Translations under genes and position numbers: made by a program
The notes under the pieces: model-generated
Database searches by the model: none
Told to the model about the DNA's origin: nothing
Seen by the model: the letters and a program-made list of their open reading frames with translations, nothing else
Shown here: positions 6,546 to 16,520 of the stretch, piece by piece
How the letters are laid out: the number at the start of each line of letters is the position of its first letter
Numbering within the stretch: position 1 is the first letter of the stretch
Assembly: GCA_050296515.1 (NCBI GenBank)
Contig: JBNKRJ010000127.1
Coordinates: 62,001-126,000 of the forward strand
DNA from: NBLH01 sp050296515
Lineage (GTDB): Bacteria; Bacteroidota; Bacteroidia; Bacteroidales; NBLH01
DNA length: 64,000 bases
Direction of reading: 5' to 3'

Positions 6546-9062
6546 TTATTTGTTGATTAAAGCTCGTCCTTTAAAGAAGGCATTTAAATTTAACGTTTTA
6601 ATGTTTTCATTTTTTGAAAGTGATGAAAGTGCATTAATCCATAGCTGTTCAGGGAAAACATCAAAAGGTTTTAGTTTTGATAAAGCTCCTAAAACAACAA
6701 CATTGGCACTTAACGCTTTTTTATCACCCATTTCCAGTACAATGTCGTTGGCATCCACCTCGATTAAATTATAATTAGGCATTTCAGCTTTAATCTTCTC
6801 ATAATCAGGGTAGTGTTTTGCCATTTGTCGGGTCGAAAACACCTTGTACTTATTCATTAAAACATAACCACCTGGCTTTAATAAATCAAGGTATCCTGCA
6901 TGCAAAACTTCATTCATCTCCATAGTTACAAGGACATCAGCTGAACCTCTTACTAGCTCAGCTGTATGTACATTTCCGCAACTAAATGTTGAAATTACCG
7001 AACCACCTAATTGAGCCATTCCATGAGTATCACTCTTCAAAATATTTGTTTTTGAAAATGAAGTTTGCATAACAACCTCAGTCAACGCTCTTCCAAAGAA
7101 TAAGTTTCCCTGTCCTCCAACTCCTCGAACAGCCATTCTTATAGATTCAGGCAAATCAGTTACTTCTGCTTTTTGTTCTTTAATTTCATTAATCAAACTC
7201 AGTTTTGTGAATTCAATTCCTTCTGCAACTGTCATATCCTTAGACACTATGGCGTTGTGCGGACACCTTTGCATACATACTTGTGTGTTTTCGCCACAAT
7301 CGGTACAAAGCTCTGTGAAAAGTAATTTTCTATTTTCATCGCGCCCAATTCCCGGACAAATTTCACATCTTCCACAGTTGGTACACGCTTCATGGTCAAA
7401 CTCTATCGAACGGACTTTTAATTTCCCGTTTAGATTCTTAACGCAAGCCCCTTCCAGAATCATAGTGGTATATGTTCCATGCTCTGCCAGCTCAAGCGCT
7501 TCAGTCAGGCTTTTTTCAATATCCTCTATTTTGTATGAATCAACTACAACTGTTCGACCTCCTTCGGCCTCAATGGCTCGTCTTAAGTCAAACTTATGAG
7601 GCATTCCTGCCAGGTTGGTTGGGGTACTAGGTGCTGGTTGTCCTCCCGTCATTGCTGTAAGCCGATTGTCTAGTATAATTTTCACACCTGGTACATTCCT
7701 GAAAATAGCATTACGAGTAGAGTCTAATCCAGAGTGACACTCACTTGAATCGCCAATTACACTAATCATTTTATGAGCCAGTTCTGGCCTTGACAATGCA
7801 AACCCCTGTCGAACAGAGTCTGCTGCACCCATGCATAAAATAGTGTCAATGGTTTTGGTGGTGTTCATTAATGAAGAGCAACCAATATCTCCAAATGAGG
7901 CATAGATTATTTTTTTCTTCTTGAGTTGCTGTACTGCCAATGTAAATGCCCTGTATGGACAACCCGAGCAGATTGCAGGTGGTCGCGCAACCGGGCTTAA
8001 ACCTAATGGCTCACTCTCTTTGCTTATTTCAATTGGGAGATGTTGAGAAAGGAAATCAATAATTGTTCCGGTATCCCAGTTTGTTAATACTGTGTCCTTT
8101 TCCTTTCCAATCACATCAACTCCAAGGAGTTTAATTTTATCTTCAAGGAAAGTATCGCCATCTTCAATAATGAATAATTTCCCTTTTGCTTCTGAGGCAA
8201 ACTTAACCAGCTCTTTTTCAGGAAAAGGATAAGTTGCAGCCAATGAAAAAACCGAAGGATTGGTATTGGTCAGTACCATCACATCCTGCATAAGCATTTG
8301 GTTTTTACCGGTTACAATAACCGACCAATCATCATTTCCTTTTTCAACAGAAAAAAGATTGCTGGTGTTTAGCCATTCCCTAAGCTCAGGAATTCGTTTT
8401 TGCGTTGCATTGTTATAATTTGATCTTGCTTCAATGGGTGTAAGCATCCATGGACTTAATTTTTTTGGTAAAGGACGTGTCTCCGTTTTTTTGGGTTCAC
8501 CAACAGTTACAATTCCTTCGGTATGGCCTAATATTCCGTTGGCAAGAACAGCCACAGGGGTATTGAATTTTTTGCTGATTTCGGCTGCTATTGCTGGTAT
8601 TTCATACATTTCCTGCATGGTTCTTGGCTCCAAAACAGGAATTCTTGAAGAGGCAAAAAAGTAGCGTGCATCTATAACATGTTGTGTACTTGATGGCACA
8701 TAATCAGCAGCAGCATAAATGACAAAGGCACCAGCCTCACCATTAAAAAAAGCAGAAGTGGTTATTGCATCTGCAGCCTGAAAAATACCAGGTATTTTCA
8801 TGGTAACAACAACATCTGATCCGGCAATAGCGTGCCCAACTGCAACTCCTACTGCTACGGCCTCGCTTACAGACCATCCAACAATCATCTTGTCCTGCAC
8901 ATATTGTAAGCATCTATCAATTACCTCGGTGCTTGGGGTGCCAGGATAGCCATCGGCTGCGTGGTAACCAGCATGAAATACTCCAAGTGCAAAGGCCGTA
9001 TTCCCCTCCATTAAAAACCGGCTTCCAGCCGGTGCGTTTGCGTATTCTAAAAATTTTGACAT
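6546..9062 (-). CDS. iorAB: Indolepyruvate:ferredoxin oxidoreductase, fused alpha and beta subunits
   Basis: An 838-residue fusion. The first ~600 residues are IorA: an N-terminal pyruvate-oxidoreductase domain (GYPGTPSTEVID), CSGCPYRAF, and the thiamine-diphosphate site GDSSECHSGLDSTRN with ILDNRLTAMTGGQPAPS (near residue 440-475). Two ferredoxin-type clusters follow (CTNCGRCEICPGIG at about 555 and CTDCGENTQVCMQRCP at about 595). The IorB domain begins near residue 640 with VRGVGGQGNLFFGRAL. The enzyme converts aryl-pyruvates plus CoA to aryl-acetyl-CoA, CO2 and reduced ferredoxin, or runs in reverse for biosynthesis. IorA and IorB are usually separate proteins. It is probably transcribed with the downstream aminotransferase. 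Confidence 0.92.
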   Translation of the reverse strand: MSKFLEYANAPAGSRFLMEGNTAFALGVFHAGYHAADGYPGTPSTEVIDRCLQYVQDKMIVGWSVSEAVAVGVAVGHAIAGSDVVVTMKIPGIFQAADAITTSAFFNGEAGAFVIYAAADYVPSSTQHVIDARYFFASSRIPVLEPRTMQEMYEIPAIAAEISKKFNTPVAVLANGILGHTEGIVTVGEPKKTETRPLPKKLSPWMLTPIEARSNYNNATQKRIPELREWLNTSNLFSVEKGNDDWSVIVTGKNQMLMQDVMVLTNTNPSVFSLAATYPFPEKELVKFASEAKGKLFIIEDGDTFLEDKIKLLGVDVIGKEKDTVLTNWDTGTIIDFLSQHLPIEISKESEPLGLSPVARPPAICSGCPYRAFTLAVQQLKKKKIIYASFGDIGCSSLMNTTKTIDTILCMGAADSVRQGFALSRPELAHKMISVIGDSSECHSGLDSTRNAIFRNVPGVKIILDNRLTAMTGGQPAPSTPTNLAGMPHKFDLRRAIEAEGGRTVVVDSYKIEDIEKSLTEALELAEHGTYTTMILEGACVKNLNGKLKVRSIEFDHEACTNCGRCEICPGIGRDENRKLLFTELCTDCGENTQVCMQRCPHNAIVSKDMTVAEGIEFTKLSLINEIKEQKAEVTDLPESIRMAVRGVGGQGNLFFGRALTEVVMQTSFSKTNILKSDTHGMAQLGGSVISTFSCGNVHTAELVRGSADVLVTMEMNEVLHAGYLDLLKPGGYVLMNKYKVFSTRQMAKHYPDYEKIKAEMPNYNLIEVDANDIVLEMGDKKALSANVVVLGALSKLKPFDVFPEQLWINALSSLSKNENIKTLNLNAFFKGRALINK

Positions 9063-9231
9063 AGCATAGTTTAGTTTTTAGCAAATAAAAGCAAAAAATA
9101 ATAAAACCCATCAAAGTGTTTTATGAATCAATTATTGGAATTGGTAAAAAGACTTTTATCATTTTTCAAAATTAGGTGTTCCCAGCATCAATTATTTTTA
9201 GTAATTTAAAATGTACTTAAAAAACTAAAAC

Positions 9232-11292
9232 ATGAGAACTAATTTATTGATTTACAGTGTGATTTTTCTTCTTTTTATCTTGTTTCCTGTTCGTGTTCAA
9301 AGTGAAGGTGTTACCTCTGATGTCATTTTTACAATTGATGATTTACGGGTTTTCAAGTTCACTTCGCAGGAGTCCAAAACATTACCAGGTCTGAGCACTG
9401 AAAACCTGGATGGCTACAATTGCACAGGTAAATTATTTGACGAAGACAAAATTGGTAATCTTGCACTGGTTGCTTTATTTTACCAAAATGGTTGCTACAC
9501 AGATGGGCAATACAATCATAAAAATTTCAAAGTGGAAAAAGGGCGAGTAACAGATTCAAAAAATGAATTTAGTTTCGATGCCTACCAAATTTATGAACCG
9601 GCAAACAAAGCGACAAAATTTCTGGCCTCGAAGCATTGTGTTAGCTATAAGTTTGCTGATAAACAGGATTATACCATTTACCAACTTGAGGAGGGTGTGA
9701 TTAAAAAAATCCTGGAAATACCTCAGTCAAAAATAAACTCAGAAGGTTATACTTTGATAAAAGAACTTGAAGTAAGTACAATCAATGGAGCAGCAATTTA
9801 CTTTTTTACGCCAAGCAATGTGCGATTGAGTATTTATAATCAATATTCAAGTACTGTTGAAGGAGCTATGGTAAACAATACATCATTGGCTCAGGTGTTC
9901 AAATTCAGGTATCAGACTAATTTTGAGCCCTTTGATCCTGAAGTGAACAGATATACTAATACCAGGCAGTATTTTTTAATGACTAATTTACAAAAACAAG
10001 TAAGCTTGGTTTGGCAGGATAAAGAAACAAACTCGATACAGCTTACTACTTTTGGAGGAGATTTTAAATCAGAATCAACTATTACATTGCCAAATAATGC
10101 AGGTTCCCAATTAGCTGCTGCAACAGGCGATGGTACAAATATTTACTATTTAGTGGTTGAAGACAGAAGCAATAAATCAGGTACTGATGTGGTTACACTT
10201 TACAAAGTAAATCAAAATGGCTCCTTGATAATGAAAAGCACTCCAGATGTTTCAAAATCGGGATTAAATATTTTTCATTTTGGGAATTATATGGCTGATT
10301 TACAATTGGCTAATGGGAAATTGGCGATGTTTATTGCCCGCACAATGTTTGCTTCAAGCGATGGATTAAACCATCAGGGGGGTATTGCAGTTGTGTTTGA
10401 TGCAAATACACTCTCAGTGATTCGGAATTTAGGGCAGACCTCCGGACACTCATTTGATAATTACCTTACACTGAATTCAAACAATGAATTTTTGGGTATT
10501 GATTTGGGCGACAACTATCCTCGTGGAATTAACCTACATAAATTTACCGATTCGCAAATTCATTCTCAGGTAATTTATACTTTTAAAACTGAGCATGGCA
10601 CCAGTGCTAAAAGTCCTGCCGGTGCAACTTATCCATTTTATTCCGAAATAAGTAGTTCTGGTAAAAAGTACTACAAATGGTCAAACGACAATGGAACTTA
10701 TACTTCGTTAGGTGCTGTTATTGAGGTCGATGATGGTTATGTTGTATTGTTTACGGGCGAGCCTGATGCAAGTGGGAAATCAATAAATAATGCAAGGGTA
10801 GGTGCAAGTAACACCGATCCCCGAAATATTGGTTTTCTTAAAATTGTAAAGGATTTTGAAACCAGGTCAGGAAAGGGGAGTGTTGTGTCTGACGACATGG
10901 TCCTTTCAAAAGGAATTAGTGAAACGGGTGGCTTTTATACTTTTGGAGGATGGTGGTCAGAACAAAGGAATACAGGTGTTCAATGGCTAACCAATTATAA
11001 AAATAAGAGTAAAGAAACTGCAGTACATTTAAAAGCAGTTAAGTTAAAAGATGGCAATATATTATTGGTATGGGAAAAAATGGCAGAAGATGGATACAAC
11101 AAAAAATACATCTCAACATATGCTGTGAAAATCGATAAAAACGGACAAAAAATTAGTCCGGAAGTTGACTTAGGTGCTCATGTGAGACTAACAAGACGCG
11201 ATGAGCCATTGTTATTTGAAAATAAGGTAATTATTGCCGGAGGGAATAAAGCTGGAATTAAGCTGGAATTAATTGTCCTTGATGTAAAATAA
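9232..11292 (+). CDS. Secreted protein of unknown function
   Basis: A 686-residue protein with a clear N-terminal signal peptide (MRTNLLIYSVIFLLFILFPVRVQS). The rest is beta-strand rich and polar, with several repeat-like blocks of the style V(V/L)LFTGEPDAS and GNILLVWEKMAEDGYNKKY, which hints at a beta-propeller made of blades with a hydrophobic strand followed by a polar loop. Only three Cys occur in the mature part. There is no lipobox and no obvious C-terminal sorting domain. I do not recognise a family. It is divergent from iorAB across 170 bases. A periplasmic or surface location is inferred. Confidence 0.7.
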   Translation: MRTNLLIYSVIFLLFILFPVRVQSEGVTSDVIFTIDDLRVFKFTSQESKTLPGLSTENLDGYNCTGKLFDEDKIGNLALVALFYQNGCYTDGQYNHKNFKVEKGRVTDSKNEFSFDAYQIYEPANKATKFLASKHCVSYKFADKQDYTIYQLEEGVIKKILEIPQSKINSEGYTLIKELEVSTINGAAIYFFTPSNVRLSIYNQYSSTVEGAMVNNTSLAQVFKFRYQTNFEPFDPEVNRYTNTRQYFLMTNLQKQVSLVWQDKETNSIQLTTFGGDFKSESTITLPNNAGSQLAAATGDGTNIYYLVVEDRSNKSGTDVVTLYKVNQNGSLIMKSTPDVSKSGLNIFHFGNYMADLQLANGKLAMFIARTMFASSDGLNHQGGIAVVFDANTLSVIRNLGQTSGHSFDNYLTLNSNNEFLGIDLGDNYPRGINLHKFTDSQIHSQVIYTFKTEHGTSAKSPAGATYPFYSEISSSGKKYYKWSNDNGTYTSLGAVIEVDDGYVVLFTGEPDASGKSINNARVGASNTDPRNIGFLKIVKDFETRSGKGSVVSDDMVLSKGISETGGFYTFGGWWSEQRNTGVQWLTNYKNKSKETAVHLKAVKLKDGNILLVWEKMAEDGYNKKYISTYAVKIDKNGQKISPEVDLGAHVRLTRRDEPLLFENKVIIAGGNKAGIKLELIVLDVK

Positions 11293-11594
11293 GGACTTTT
11301 TAGGCACTGGGTTTATCACATGATTCGTAATTTAGAAGGTGAAGTAAAGGAGAATTCAATTTTGTAGAAGTTTAGTATTTCACTTCTCTTTTTTGTTGAT
11401 TGCCCATAGTAAAGTTATAGTGAATTGTATTTTGTGTATGGAATTTTTTACAAAATCTGATTCCTTATTAATTTAATGATAATCAGTAACTAGTTTAATT
11501 TCATGCTATTTTGTACGACTTTTAATAAAACAAAATTGGCAGTAGATGAGTTTAATTCTTAGATATTCTGTAATTTTGATAAAAAGAGCACGAA
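11293..11594. other. 302-base AT-rich intergenic stretch
   Basis: No gene or repeat recognised. A -7-like box lies at its end (TAATTTTG, 11571-11578), with only a weak TTTA instead of TTTG upstream. Confidence 0.4.
11571..11578 (+). promoter_or_regulatory. Possible -7 box for the secreted protein gene at 11595
   Basis: TAATTTTG fits TAnnTTTG and ends 16 bases before the ATG, implying a very short leader. The -33 box is poor. Confidence 0.35.
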
Positions 11595-12275
11595 ATGAGA
11601 CAAGTTTTTATTCTTTTATTAATCATATTGCCATTTGTGGGAATGGCGCAACAGGATACAATCCCGACAAAAAAAGTGAAATTCAATCCTGATTTTAGGT
11701 TTACGGATGGTATTTTTATGAATATTGAGGATGTGAAAAGAAATAATCCAATTCCTAAAGCAAGGATAATCACTGATTTAAATTACGATGATTATGCATT
11801 TTTTGACAAACTACTTGAGGCAGATGTAATTTCTGTACTTGACAATATGGGACAAAAATCAGATATTGCCGTTAAAGATATCTGGGGCTATAGTCAAAAC
11901 GGAATGATATTCGTTAGTTGGAACGGAGAGTTTAACCGAATACCTGTATTCGGGAGTGTTTGCCATTTTATTGCGGATAAAACCTATGTTGATTATCGAG
12001 ACAGTCCATATTATAATAGTTATAATTATTACTATAATCCTTATTCCTACCCTAATAATCAAACAGTAAAGACTGAGTTGAGACAGTATTTGATTGATAT
12101 GGAAACTGGTAAAATCATTGATTATAATTATCAGAACCTTGAGGCTATAATTGCAAGAGATACAGAGCTGTACGAGGAGTTTGTTAAACTCAAAAAAAAG
12201 AAAAAGAGACAATTGAAGTTTCTGTATTTGAGAAAATATAATGAAAAGCACCCATTTTATTTTACTATTTATTAA
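11595..12275 (+). CDS. Secreted protein of unknown function
   Basis: A 226-residue protein with a signal peptide (MRQVFILLLIILPFVGMAQ, probable cleavage before QQDT). The mature part has a Tyr/Asn-rich patch (DSPYYNSYNYYYNPYSYPNN, about residues 137-156) and a strongly basic C-terminal section (LKKKKKRQLKFLYLRKYNEKHPF). I do not recognise a family; the layout of strands and a conserved-looking GYSQNGMIFVSWNGEFNRIP segment suggest a small beta-rich domain. It sits 63 bases upstream of another secreted protein gene on the same strand and may be co-transcribed with it. Confidence 0.65.
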   Translation: MRQVFILLLIILPFVGMAQQDTIPTKKVKFNPDFRFTDGIFMNIEDVKRNNPIPKARIITDLNYDDYAFFDKLLEADVISVLDNMGQKSDIAVKDIWGYSQNGMIFVSWNGEFNRIPVFGSVCHFIADKTYVDYRDSPYYNSYNYYYNPYSYPNNQTVKTELRQYLIDMETGKIIDYNYQNLEAIIARDTELYEEFVKLKKKKKRQLKFLYLRKYNEKHPFYFTIY

Positions 12276-12338
12276 CTTGTTTTCTGCCATTAGTTGATCC
12301 GTCAGAATAAATAATTACTTAACTAATAATAAAAACTT

Positions 12339-13190
12339 ATGAAAAAGATTCTGTTATTCATTTTTTTAATCTCGATGAGTTATTCTGTGTGGGGCCAAGA
12401 TGCGGTTGCCACACAAGATGAAATAAATAAGTTTATGGAGACCACAACTTATGTGGTGTATGATGAAAATATTTTTGGGAGTTATAATAGTGCTATTAAA
12501 AAAGCTATAGAAAATTACTGGACAATAACTCCTGTTAAATTTATTAAGGCGCCAGAGTACCAGAAACTTAGAAAGAGTTATAGGAATTCTTTTCTAATAA
12601 GAACAAAAGTGAATTTTGAAAAGGATAAATCAAACACAAGTTATACTTTTCTTAGTGTTTTATTGGGCAGCAACAAGGGCTCAATGGAATCAATGCCTGA
12701 TCTAATTTCATTCCCGCTGTCGTACTACAATGTTGATTATGACAAATACCATTATAAATTAGGTGCAATTGTTAAGTTTATGCAAAATCATATTATATTA
12801 ACAAGGGACAACCCAGGCATCGTTAAAGATAAAAATATTCTTGCTTACTATAACAAAAATACTTCTGATTTAAAAGATAAGACATTGTATTGTATTAAAG
12901 ATGAGTTAGATACTGATGTTAATACAACCAGTAAAATTAAACAATACTACTCAGGAAAAGTTGTTATAACCACAGCTGAGGAAATTGAGAAAGTAATAGC
13001 AAAAAAAGATCCGGATGCTGTTTTCTTACACAAAGTTGGCCCTTCTTCAAAAGATGATAAACTGAGAATTTACAAATTAATTATGGGGGCTTCAGATGGT
13101 AAACTTTATTATTTTGGTTTCCACAAATTTAAGAAAGGTAAAAAGAATGATGCCTTTCTTGCTTCAGATTTTAAGAAGTTAGGCAGCTAA
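12339..13190 (+). CDS. Secreted protein of unknown function
   Basis: A 283-residue protein beginning with a signal peptide (MKKILLFIFLISMSYSVWGQ). The mature region carries YDENIFGSYNSAIKKAIENYWTITP and, later, DPDAVFLHKVGPSSKDDKLRIYKLIMGASDGKLYYFGFHK. These segments remind me of a group of Bacteroidetes secreted proteins that often occur in several copies per genome, but no function is known to me. It lies downstream of another secreted unknown and ends at a strong bidirectional terminator. Confidence 0.68.
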   Translation: MKKILLFIFLISMSYSVWGQDAVATQDEINKFMETTTYVVYDENIFGSYNSAIKKAIENYWTITPVKFIKAPEYQKLRKSYRNSFLIRTKVNFEKDKSNTSYTFLSVLLGSNKGSMESMPDLISFPLSYYNVDYDKYHYKLGAIVKFMQNHIILTRDNPGIVKDKNILAYYNKNTSDLKDKTLYCIKDELDTDVNTTSKIKQYYSGKVVITTAEEIEKVIAKKDPDAVFLHKVGPSSKDDKLRIYKLIMGASDGKLYYFGFHKFKKGKKNDAFLASDFKKLGS

Positions 13191-13206
13191 TTGCTTGACT
13201 ATAAAT

Positions 13207-13255
13207 AAAAAAGCAAAGACTCCAGTCAATTATTGATTAGAGTCTTTGCTTTTTT
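13207..13255. terminator. Bidirectional intrinsic terminator
   Basis: AAAAAAGCAAAGACTC (13207-13222) is perfectly inverted as GAGTCTTTGCTTTTTT (13240-13255), a 16-bp stem with A/T runs on both ends. It lies between the convergent secreted-protein gene and the S9 peptidase gene. Confidence 0.88.
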
Positions 13256-13270
13256 AAGACAATCAGTCTT

Positions 13271-16069
13271 TTACATGTTCTCTTTGATTAGGTCGTAACC
13301 TAATTCTTTCCCCTTTTTAATTGCCGGAATTCCTTTAACTAACCATACTGGAGCGGGCTTCCCTTTAAGATAATGTTCGAAAAATTGAAACATTCTAATA
13401 CTTAAATCTTTACATCCCGGACTTTTATCTTTCAGGTTATGCGGTTCATCGTTATAATTTAACAACCAAACCGGCTTATTTAATCTTCGTAATGCAACAA
13501 AAAGTTCAATGCTTTGATACCATGGAACGGCTCCATCTGCATCATTATGTCGTAATAATAACGGAGTTTCTATTTTGTCGGCGTAAAAAATTGGCGAATT
13601 CTTGAAATATAATTCCGGCTTTTCCCACAAGGTGGCCCCAATCCTGCTTTGTGTGTCTTCGTATTGATACATTCTACTAATTCCCGATTGCCATCTGATT
13701 CCTCCATAAGCACTTGTCATATTTGTAACTGCAGCCCCTGCAGAAGCAGCTTTGTACATATTTGTTTGCGTAACTAAATAGGCAGCCTCATAACCACCCC
13801 AGCTTTGTCCTTGTATCCCAATGTTTTTTTCATCAACAAAACCTTGGGCAATCATGGCTTTTGTTCCACTTACAATGTAATTGTAAGCACTTTTGCCAGG
13901 GTATCCAATTTCGTATCTGATATTCGGCATAAAAACTAGGTAGCCATTGCTTGCATAATATATTGGACTAATAGTTGATCTGCTTGGTTTTGGAGAATAA
14001 TGATAAAATAACCCATCCGATTTGAGATCGTAGAAGTAAACAATCATCGGATATTTTTTGTTCGGATCAAAATTTTCAGGTTTGTAGAGTAAACCTTCCT
14101 CCGTTTTATTGTCAAAAGTCTTCCACTTTACTAATTCTGCAGTTGCCCAATTATATTTTTCTTGTTGTGGGTTAACATAAGAAATTTTTAGTGGTTCCTT
14201 GAAGCTATCATCCGAATACCATAAATCCGGATATTCTTTCACTGACATTTTTCTCCAAATGAAATGATTAGACTGTTTTGCTTTTATAAGAGAGAAAAAG
14301 TTAAAACTGTCGAAAATTAGTTGTTTTAAGTCAAAGCTTTTTCCGAAACTTACTGAGTAATAGCCACTTTTCTTTGTTTCTAAGTTAAATGCACTTAACA
14401 TTATTGGTTTTGAAATATCAATATATTCAAGATCCTTATCTAGTTTTTGATATCTAAACTGATTTTTACTTTTTCTTCCACTTTCATTGGTAATTGTTGT
14501 TGGTGGTTCATTACCAAGTGGATCAATTTTCCAGATATCAAACCTGTCATATACCAAAAAATACTTATCATCTTTTGTCCACCCTGCATAGCCATATGAC
14601 GGAACTTCTGTTGGTTGATCATATTCTTCATCAAAAAAGTTGACTTTAATTGATGACGTCAGGTCAACCACTTTAAAGTTTTTAGTATTTTTTGCAAACC
14701 ATGCCCTTTTTTCTTTATCAAACCAAAAAACATAATTCCCAAAAGGTGAAATATCAGTTTCAGCAGTCGTTTTTTCTAATACTATTTCTTTGTCTCCAGT
14801 GTTAACATCTACAATGTAATAATCTTTTCTCGAAGGGAATTGCCATGATTTTTCAGCCTGAAAGTCTTTATCTGCAATACCAAAGGCAATGTTTGCATTT
14901 CCATGCTGAATTGTATTGATATCTGGAATTTGTTCACTTGCCAGCAGAGCAACTTTTTTATTACCAGGATGATAAACTGTTAGATAAGTTCGTTTTAGTT
15001 CTTTTTTTAGTTCAACTAGTTGTTGAGTCTGAAGCAGAGGATCTGTCCATGACCAAACATCCACTTTTACCTTTTCTTCATCTAAAAGGGTGTCTTTCTC
15101 TTCAGGTTCTGGGCGCAATGCAGTGCCAAAATACATTTTTGAGTCGTCTCTTGAGAACCAAATGCTGCCATTTTCACTAACGACCCAGTCCTTCGGCATT
15201 TTTAAAGAATTGGTGTCAATAACTACCTCACTAGAAATTAGTTTATCCGATGCCCAGTAATACAAGCTGTAAACCTTTGTTTTAGTACTGTCTGCTGAAA
15301 AAATGAACGAACTTTGTTTGCCGGAGTTGTCTACACATACTTTTTTAGCAAGCCCTTCATTTTCAAATATTTTTTGAATGTCTTCTTTTTCAGTGTCAAA
15401 AACACTCACTTTTGAACGTAAAATACTGTCTGCATCAATTTGAATAAACCCAATCAACTTTCCATTTCTTGAAGTTGTAAATTCTGAAACATTTTTAAAT
15501 CGATATTCAAGATCTTTTATTGGATTAGTTATCACTAAGTCATATACTGTTGGTGCATCTTTTACCTTTTTCCCATTTTTCTTTTCTTTCCCTTCTTCTT
15601 TTTCTTTTACAGTGTAGGTATAGGCCAGCCATTCAGAATTTTCTTCTGGAATCTCAAACGAGTTTAATTCACTAACTTCGATTAATTTATTCGGTTTAAA
15701 TACCCATAATTTGAGAGAATCTTTGGGCATTTTATCCTTTTTTACTTTTTTTAGTTTTAGTTGTCTAATTGAATCATCTTGTGGTACAACTTTGAAGGCA
15801 ACATATTTTGATGATGGTGAAAACACCGCTTTTGTTCCTCTGCGAAACACTTTTTCAATAAGCCTGTCAGGGTTCATTATCACCAGTTTGCCATCACCTT
15901 TGTAAGGCGAAACTTCATATGCAACCCACTTCCCATCATCCGAAACTGAGTAGCCTTCAATTGTATTCCATCCATCATAAACCGAAAAATCCAAAGGCTT
16001 CTTTTGTTGAGAGAAAGCTATGTTTGCAACAAAAATTGAGAAAAACAGTATAAAAATATATTTCTTCAT
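13271..16069 (-). CDS. Secreted S9-family prolyl oligopeptidase
   Basis: A 932-residue serine peptidase with a signal peptide (MKKYIFILFFSIFVANIAFSQ). The first ~600 residues are a WD40-like beta-propeller (repeats such as DGKWVAYEVSPYKGDGKL and GYAGWTKDDKYFLVYDR). The C-terminal peptidase_S9 domain follows: GQSWGGYEAAYL (Ser at about residue 756), RHNDADGAVPW (Asp) and NDEPHNL (His). These exported enzymes trim peptides at or near the cell envelope for nutrition. The propeller contains a charged Lys/Glu-rich insert (EKEEGKEKKNGKKVK, about residues 158-172). It is a single gene bounded by a terminator downstream and a long promoter region upstream. Confidence 0.92.
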   Translation of the reverse strand: MKKYIFILFFSIFVANIAFSQQKKPLDFSVYDGWNTIEGYSVSDDGKWVAYEVSPYKGDGKLVIMNPDRLIEKVFRRGTKAVFSPSSKYVAFKVVPQDDSIRQLKLKKVKKDKMPKDSLKLWVFKPNKLIEVSELNSFEIPEENSEWLAYTYTVKEKEEGKEKKNGKKVKDAPTVYDLVITNPIKDLEYRFKNVSEFTTSRNGKLIGFIQIDADSILRSKVSVFDTEKEDIQKIFENEGLAKKVCVDNSGKQSSFIFSADSTKTKVYSLYYWASDKLISSEVVIDTNSLKMPKDWVVSENGSIWFSRDDSKMYFGTALRPEPEEKDTLLDEEKVKVDVWSWTDPLLQTQQLVELKKELKRTYLTVYHPGNKKVALLASEQIPDINTIQHGNANIAFGIADKDFQAEKSWQFPSRKDYYIVDVNTGDKEIVLEKTTAETDISPFGNYVFWFDKEKRAWFAKNTKNFKVVDLTSSIKVNFFDEEYDQPTEVPSYGYAGWTKDDKYFLVYDRFDIWKIDPLGNEPPTTITNESGRKSKNQFRYQKLDKDLEYIDISKPIMLSAFNLETKKSGYYSVSFGKSFDLKQLIFDSFNFFSLIKAKQSNHFIWRKMSVKEYPDLWYSDDSFKEPLKISYVNPQQEKYNWATAELVKWKTFDNKTEEGLLYKPENFDPNKKYPMIVYFYDLKSDGLFYHYSPKPSRSTISPIYYASNGYLVFMPNIRYEIGYPGKSAYNYIVSGTKAMIAQGFVDEKNIGIQGQSWGGYEAAYLVTQTNMYKAASAGAAVTNMTSAYGGIRWQSGISRMYQYEDTQSRIGATLWEKPELYFKNSPIFYADKIETPLLLRHNDADGAVPWYQSIELFVALRRLNKPVWLLNYNDEPHNLKDKSPGCKDLSIRMFQFFEHYLKGKPAPVWLVKGIPAIKKGKELGYDLIKENM

Positions 16070-16520
16070 GACTCAAAGTTTTCTAACCTGATTAAAATTG
16101 TTAATTACCAACCCATCTCTCAAATAGCTTACCGTTAGATTTTGGTCAGCATGAATATTTAAAAACTTTAATCAGGAAGTTTATTCATACATAGTAAATC
16201 GAAAATTAGGCCAAACTTTAAATTTTATTTAAGAAATCGGTATGATTAGCTTAATTGATTTTGTGCAAGTGTTTGTTAAATAGTTTGTTAGTTGTTTTTG
16301 TTTGAGGTAGTTATAAGTTGTTATGGTACAATCGTAAGAATAGAAAAATTGAATCAGACTTTGGTGTAATAAATTTTCAGTTCAATAATCATTTTGTAAA
16401 CATTTCATAACCGAAATGAGTCCTTGTTTTAAGTTTAAATCGTTTTTTTTAGTATTTTTGATGAATATATAGTTTACTTTACATATTTTTGAAGTTTAAA
16501 GCAAACTTTAAGATTTCGTC
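16070..16520. other. 450-base divergent regulatory region
   Basis: Gene-free and AT-rich, between the divergent S9 peptidase and SPOR-protein genes. On the plus strand it carries two TATTTTTG boxes (16453-16460 and 16484-16491); nothing else was recognised. Confidence 0.45.
16457..16491 (+). promoter_or_regulatory. Promoter for the SPOR-domain protein gene
   Basis: TTTG (16457-16460), a 23-base spacer and TATTTTTG (16484-16491) fit the Bacteroidetes promoter, with the spacer slightly long. The start codon lies 30 bases further on. Confidence 0.5.

Noticed and set aside
7207..7599. 130-codon plus-strand frame inside iorAB
   Set aside because: Antisense shadow of conserved iron-sulfur and TPP-domain coding sequence, with Ser-rich composition and no domain.
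11859..12290. 143-codon minus-strand frame opposite a secreted-protein gene
   Set aside because: Opposes a gene with a clear signal peptide, and its own composition is Ile/Asn low-complexity.
16070..16520. Possible RNA gene in the divergent region
   Set aside because: No strong hairpins, GC-rich patch or terminator; just AT-rich promoter sequence.
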